A stretch of 8,401 nt of DNA from an uncultured Alphaproteobacteria bacterium (GTDB taxonomy: Bacteria; Pseudomonadota; Alphaproteobacteria; Rickettsiales; UBA1997), in assembly GCA_903927415.1 (NCBI GenBank), contig CAIYMZ010000171.1, positions 1 to 8,401 on the forward strand, given 5' to 3'. Of the stretch, positions 5,439 through 8,401 are shown in pieces (the stretch's first letter is position 1; every line of letters begins with the position of its first letter). Below the pieces are notes generated by a model. That model did not search any database. It had not been told where the DNA came from and saw only the letters and a program-made list of their open reading frames with translations. Both the position numbers and the translations under genes were made by a program.

Positions 5439-8320
5439 CTCTCCATCCCAGCAATTTTTTCTGACAAAGAATTCTGCTCACAGCGCCCGTGCAGATAGTT
5501 GAAATCAACTTTGTCCATGTCCTGATCTTGCTGCCCACACGCATAAAAAAACTCATTATCCCCCGCATTATCCCCCGTATTATCCCCCGCGGCATTTTTT
5601 CTTTTTTGCAAACATTGTGAACACACGCCTTTCATCATGCATTGCATCGGTGAATTTAAACTAGCGACTGCGATCGGCGCTAATGCTAGCTCGACGATCA
5701 CATTCTCGTGACGCAATTTCGCGATCGCATGCATCATTTTGTCATTACCCATGGTGAAGATACGGGAAATAGGCGATAGACGGTAGGCGTTAGGGGATAG
5801 GAAATATTTTTTTATCGCATCAATCACCGAGCCATGAATTTGCTGATCTTGCGGCCTATTTAATTTTAAATTCGGCTGCTCATTCGTGATTGCAAAAATC
5901 GCGACATCGGAATTTCTTTCGATTTTTTCTTGGCGCACGACGTCAGAATTTTTGGGATAGCCGCCGATGAAAATTACTTTGCAGCCATTTTTTTTGTAGC
6001 TCTCGGCAAATGTCGCTAGCGGCATATTTCCGCGCCCTCCGCCAATTAAAAGAACAGTTTCATTTTTAAAAATTTCCGTCGGCTTCCCGCTCGGACCCAT
6101 GAAAACACAAGGCTCTCCGATTTTAAAATTCTTGATCAAATTTGTTGGCCCACTCGCTTCAATCACCACCGTGCTCAAAATTCCATTTTCACGATCAACA
6201 CCAATCACCGTCAGCGCTAATCCCGCGATCACCATCAACCTCCCCTCAATTTTTTCCGCCAAACTGTGATAATTTTGCAGACGAAAAATATGCCCAACTT
6301 CCGTTTGCTGTGCCAAAAGCGGAGCCCTGACGAAGAGCTCAATCACGCGATCGGAGAGACGTTCGACTTTTTCAATCGTGACTAAAAAATCCAAATTAAA
6401 ATCCCTAACGCCTAACGCCTTACGCCTAACGCCTAACTTCAAAATCTCCGTAATCTCCACATACCCTTTTTTCGCACTCGCCATCGCCTTCACCACATTA
6501 CCTTCAAAATTCGGATTAAGATCACCAAAAAAACTCACCGCTTTTCCGGAACTTTCGTCAATTTTTGTAATCACGCTGCCAGCCCGCAAAGCCTTAAAAT
6601 ACCTACCTTCGAGCGGGATATCCAAACCATCTTCAATCACTGGAGAAATATTCGGCGTCGTTCCCGCCGCAATTAAAAGTGACTTACATTCAAAGTTTTT
6701 ACCGTCCGCACATTTTAAATTTTTTATCGCGCCAAATTCATCAAGCTCAGCTTCGAGCGGCGTAATATTTTCGACAAATTCAATTCCTTCTGCCAAAGAT
6801 TTGTTAAGCTCTTGGTGGTTGAGCCTGTAAGCAGGAGAATCTTGAATTTTTTTGCGGTACAAAATTTTTACCAGCATTTCTTCTTTGGAAAAATTTTCTT
6901 TTTTCTCTGCATCACGCAAAAATTCTTCAGCAATAATTTTTTCTTCTTCATTCAAAATCGCGAAGATTTTTTCTTTGCCGATCTTCTCAACTCGCGCCGC
7001 AAATTTTTTTATTTGAGTAAAATAATAAGCCTGAGCTTCGCAGGCGGTGTCAACTGCCGTAAGGCCTCCGCCGATCACCACGATCGGCATTCTGATTTGC
7101 AAACCGGTAAATAAATTTTCCTGAAACGCGCCCGTTAATTGCAGCGACATTAAAAAATCCGACGCCGCGCGAATGCCTTTGGCGAAGTTATTTTTGAGAT
7201 TAATAATATTCGGCCGACCAGCGCCAAGACAGAGTGCGACGTGATCGAAACCATATTGCTCAAACGCAATTTTTTCGGTGATTGACGAACCAAAACGAAT
7301 GCCGCCAAACATGCGGAAATTTTTTCTGCGCTCCAAAAGTAAGCGAATAACTTTCAAATAATTTTTATCCCAGCGCACCGTAATTCCATATTCCGAAACA
7401 CCGCCGAAACCTTGAATCAAGCGGCTTGAAAGCGGTTCATAAATTTCATCGAGGAATTTTATCGGACGAAATTTTTGGCGATTTCCCTGCGCATCAATGC
7501 CAGAAATTTCCGGATTTAGTGGCTCAATTTTTAAACCATCAATCGCCACCACCTCATGACCATCATTGAGCAAGTAGTGCGCCAGAGTATATCCCGCAGG
7601 CCCCAAGCCGCAGACTAGAATTTTTTTTCCGGAATTTTTTTGCGAGAATTTTTTTTCTTTTAGCGGATTCCAACGTGTCAGCAGCGAATAAATTTCAAAG
7701 CCGTAAGGCAGCGCCAGCACATCTTTCAGCACTCGCGTTTCAATTTGTGGAATGTCGACAGGATCTTGTTTTTGGTAAATGCAGGACTTCATGCAATCAT
7801 TGCAGATGCGGTGTCCCGTGCCCGCAATCATTGGGTTGTCGATGGTCGCAACCGCAAAAGCTGCGAGCGAAAATCCTTCACTTTTTAGCAAATTCATTTC
7901 AGAAATTTTCTCGTCAAGAGGGCAGCCGCGCAGTTCAACGCCGAGTGAATCGATTTTTATTTTTTTCGTTTCTTTGTCCAGAATTCCACTGCGACAAGAA
8001 TCTTTTTTCTGCTTGTGACAAAAAATGCAGTAATGCGCTTCGCCTTGTGCGCGGTTGAGGCTGTAGCCTTTGTCGGTGAGATCAAAACCTTGGCGATTTA
8101 TTTTTTCGCCGCATTTCGTAATCAAATTTTGCTGATCAACCTTCGCAGGCAAAATAAAAAGCGCGCCATTTTTATGCAGCTTGCGACCAGCATCGGAGTA
8201 AAGCGCCCAAGCTGTGTAGAGTTCTAAAATTTCCAGATTTTTTTCGGCAAAAATTTCTGCGGCGAGTTTTTTTTCGAGTGAGTCGATGTCGGAGAAAGTA
8301 AAATTGAAATACTGCAACAC
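5435..8320 (-). CDS. GltD/NfnB-like plus PyrK/NfnA-like fused flavo-iron-sulfur oxidoreductase
   Basis: A 961-aa fusion of two electron-transfer modules. Residues about 90-185 carry cysteine clusters (C98-x2-C101, C109, C133; C173-x2-C176-x3-C180) like the Fe-S helical domain of glutamate synthase small subunit/dihydropyrimidine dehydrogenase relatives. An FAD-binding fold begins at 233 with GLGPAG (238-243); GGVSEYGI resembles the GltD YGIP region. A second nucleotide fold has GGGLTAVD (417-424), and the following YRKK...SPAYRLNHQEL (488-504) matches the GltD YRR...PA...E region, preceded by a long charged helical insertion. NVVKAMASAKKG ends this module near 619. A ferredoxin-reductase-like FAD domain (643-750, GHIFRLQNY), an NAD fold (754-790, LLIGGGRGNMPLA), then a 2Fe-2S motif (C894-x5-C900-x2-C903...C928) follow, as in PyrK. 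Substrate unknown; NAD(P)H is likely. The start taken is GTG at 8318-8320, without a clear Shine-Dalgarno, and the frame stays open upstream to the window edge. Three in-frame repeat tracts lie inside it. Confidence 0.88.
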   Translation of the reverse strand: MLQYFNFTFSDIDSLEKKLAAEIFAEKNLEILELYTAWALYSDAGRKLHKNGALFILPAKVDQQNLITKCGEKINRQGFDLTDKGYSLNRAQGEAHYCIFCHKQKKDSCRSGILDKETKKIKIDSLGVELRGCPLDEKISEMNLLKSEGFSLAAFAVATIDNPMIAGTGHRICNDCMKSCIYQKQDPVDIPQIETRVLKDVLALPYGFEIYSLLTRWNPLKEKKFSQKNSGKKILVCGLGPAGYTLAHYLLNDGHEVVAIDGLKIEPLNPEISGIDAQGNRQKFRPIKFLDEIYEPLSSRLIQGFGGVSEYGITVRWDKNYLKVIRLLLERRKNFRMFGGIRFGSSITEKIAFEQYGFDHVALCLGAGRPNIINLKNNFAKGIRAASDFLMSLQLTGAFQENLFTGLQIRMPIVVIGGGLTAVDTACEAQAYYFTQIKKFAARVEKIGKEKIFAILNEEEKIIAEEFLRDAEKKENFSKEEMLVKILYRKKIQDSPAYRLNHQELNKSLAEGIEFVENITPLEAELDEFGAIKNLKCADGKNFECKSLLIAAGTTPNISPVIEDGLDIPLEGRYFKALRAGSVITKIDESSGKAVSFFGDLNPNFEGNVVKAMASAKKGYVEITEILKLGVRRKALGVRDFNLDFLVTIEKVERLSDRVIELFVRAPLLAQQTEVGHIFRLQNYHSLAEKIEGRLMVIAGLALTVIGVDRENGILSTVVIEASGPTNLIKNFKIGEPCVFMGPSGKPTEIFKNETVLLIGGGRGNMPLATFAESYKKNGCKVIFIGGYPKNSDVVRQEKIERNSDVAIFAITNEQPNLKLNRPQDQQIHGSVIDAIKKYFLSPNAYRLSPISRIFTMGNDKMMHAIAKLRHENVIVELALAPIAVASLNSPMQCMMKGVCSQCLQKRKNAAGDNTGDNAGDNEFFYACGQQDQDMDKVDFNYLHGRCEQNSLSEKIAGMES
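5555..5590 (-). repeat. Three tandem 12-bp units inside the 2Fe-2S region of the 961-aa gene
   Basis: ATTATCCCCCG[CT] occurs three times without gaps (5555-5566, 5567-5578, 5579-5590); only the last base varies. Read on the minus strand it encodes (A/T)-G-D-N three times, residues 911-922. A unit of four whole codons keeps the frame. It lies between C903 and C928, the third and fourth cysteines of the 2Fe-2S motif, so it lengthens that loop. It looks like a slippage-type expansion. Confidence 0.9.
5765..5806 (+). repeat. Degenerate heptamer array (six units, 42 bp) inside the coding sequence
   Basis: Six consecutive 7-mers fit G-[GA]-N3-T-A: GGAAATA, GGCGATA, GACGGTA, GGCGTTA, GGGGATA, GGAAATA. 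The array is exactly 42 bp and codes on the minus strand for residues 839-852 (YFLSPNAYRLSPIS), thus 14 whole codons with no frame disturbance. It falls in the NAD-binding part of the PyrK-like module, just before IFTMGNDKMM, where a surface loop is expected. Confidence 0.85.
6403..6437 (-). repeat. Heptamer array (five units, 35 bp), opposite orientation to the one at 5765
   Basis: On the plus strand the units are CCCTAAC, GCCTAAC, GCCTTAC, GCCTAAC, GCCTAAC; on the minus strand this is GGCGTTA-type, the same family as the array at 5765-5806 but inverted. It encodes LGVRRKALGVR at residues 629-639, with the LGVR word twice. It falls in the linker between the GltD-like and PyrK-like modules, where extra residues should be tolerated. 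Confidence 0.9.
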
Positions 8321-8355
8321 CTTAAAACCAAAGGCTTCGTCATCGCTCAGTTTGT

Positions 8356-8401
8356 CATTCCCGCGCAGGCGGGAATCCAGTATCTCGAAAGATTCCTGGA
8401 T
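8356..8401. repeat. Start of a dispersed palindromic repeat (ATTCCC-N8-GGGAAT type), cut by the window edge
   Basis: Arms ATTCCCGC (8357-8364) and GCGGGAAT (8369-8376) flank a 4-base loop. A second pair, ATCCAG (8375-8380) and CTGGAT (8396-8401), shows that a larger composite inverted repeat continues past the edge. The ATTCCC-N8-GGGAAT form is the same shape as the neisserial dRS3 element and of similar repeats common in other genomes (from memory). It lies 36 bases before the GTG of the 961-aa gene. The 80 bases upstream of that gene contain this repeat and no promoter that I would call. Confidence 0.7.

Noticed and set aside
5555..5590. Possible CRISPR array or iteron set
   Set aside because: The 12-bp units are directly adjacent without spacers and lie inside a conserved coding frame.
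6378..6830. Plus-strand open frame of 150 codons with an N-terminus rich in LTPNALRLTPN
   Set aside because: It lies fully antisense to the conserved 961-aa oxidoreductase; the repeated words come from the heptamer array read in the other direction. No ribosome binding site or family match.
7675..8227. Several overlapping plus-strand open frames (up to 127 codons)
   Set aside because: All are antisense to the cysteine-rich N-terminal part of the oxidoreductase, whose motifs make the minus strand the coding one.
5435..8320. Frameshift or pseudogene caused by the repeat tracts
   Set aside because: The frame runs uninterrupted for 961 codons and the motifs after each tract remain in register, including the final cysteine C928.

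Overview
This 8.4 kb window of A+T-rich bacterial DNA has five or six genes' worth of tightly packed coding sequence and almost no free intergenic space. The protein sequences (Pal with the GHCDERG motif, an RNase D, a triosephosphate isomerase with a QDCHFEEKG motif and a very long GltD/PyrK-like oxidoreductase) suggest a Gram-negative alphaproteobacterium, possibly of the Rickettsiales/Holosporales type. This placement is an impression from motifs and base composition, not a database result. TGA is used as a stop by at least two genes, so the genetic code is ordinary.

Layout. Positions 1-58 hold a palindromic dispersed-repeat copy that may also end transcription of the leftward operon. Positions 59-4088 are a leftward three-gene unit, transcribed in the order 698-aa unknown protein, rnd (RNase D), tpiA (triosephosphate isomerase). 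Both junctions are 4-base stop/start overlaps (TTGA and ATGA), so translational coupling is likely. Positions 4089-4260 are a divergent promoter region with a plausible sigma70-type promoter facing each way. Positions 4261-5438 are a rightward pair: pal (peptidoglycan-associated lipoprotein), then a 212-aa unknown protein behind a strong Shine-Dalgarno. Positions 5435-8320 are a leftward 961-aa fused flavo-iron-sulfur oxidoreductase, convergent with the 212-aa gene; the two stop codons share the palindrome TTAA. The right edge (8356-8401) starts another dispersed repeat with an ATTCCC...GGGAAT palindrome.

How the genes relate. tpiA is central glycolysis/gluconeogenesis, rnd is tRNA 3'-end processing, and pal tethers the outer membrane to peptidoglycan. 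The 961-aa protein looks like a GltD/NfnB-type module (N-terminal cysteine clusters, FAD and NAD(P) folds) joined to a PyrK/NfnA-type ferredoxin-reductase module with a C-terminal 2Fe-2S motif. The two unknown proteins flank the pal promoter and have similar layouts: charged helical arms around a Gly-rich hydrophobic centre. Pal lacks its usual tolB neighbour, so its partners here are unusual.

The most striking unexplained structure is inside the 961-aa gene. Three short tandem-repeat tracts sit there without breaking the frame: two degenerate heptamer arrays in opposite orientations (5765-5806 and 6403-6437) and three 12-bp units (5555-5590) between cysteines of the 2Fe-2S motif. They look like small repeats that have invaded or expanded in a coding sequence at tolerated loops and linkers. 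I see no CRISPR array, tRNA, rRNA, transposase or riboswitch.
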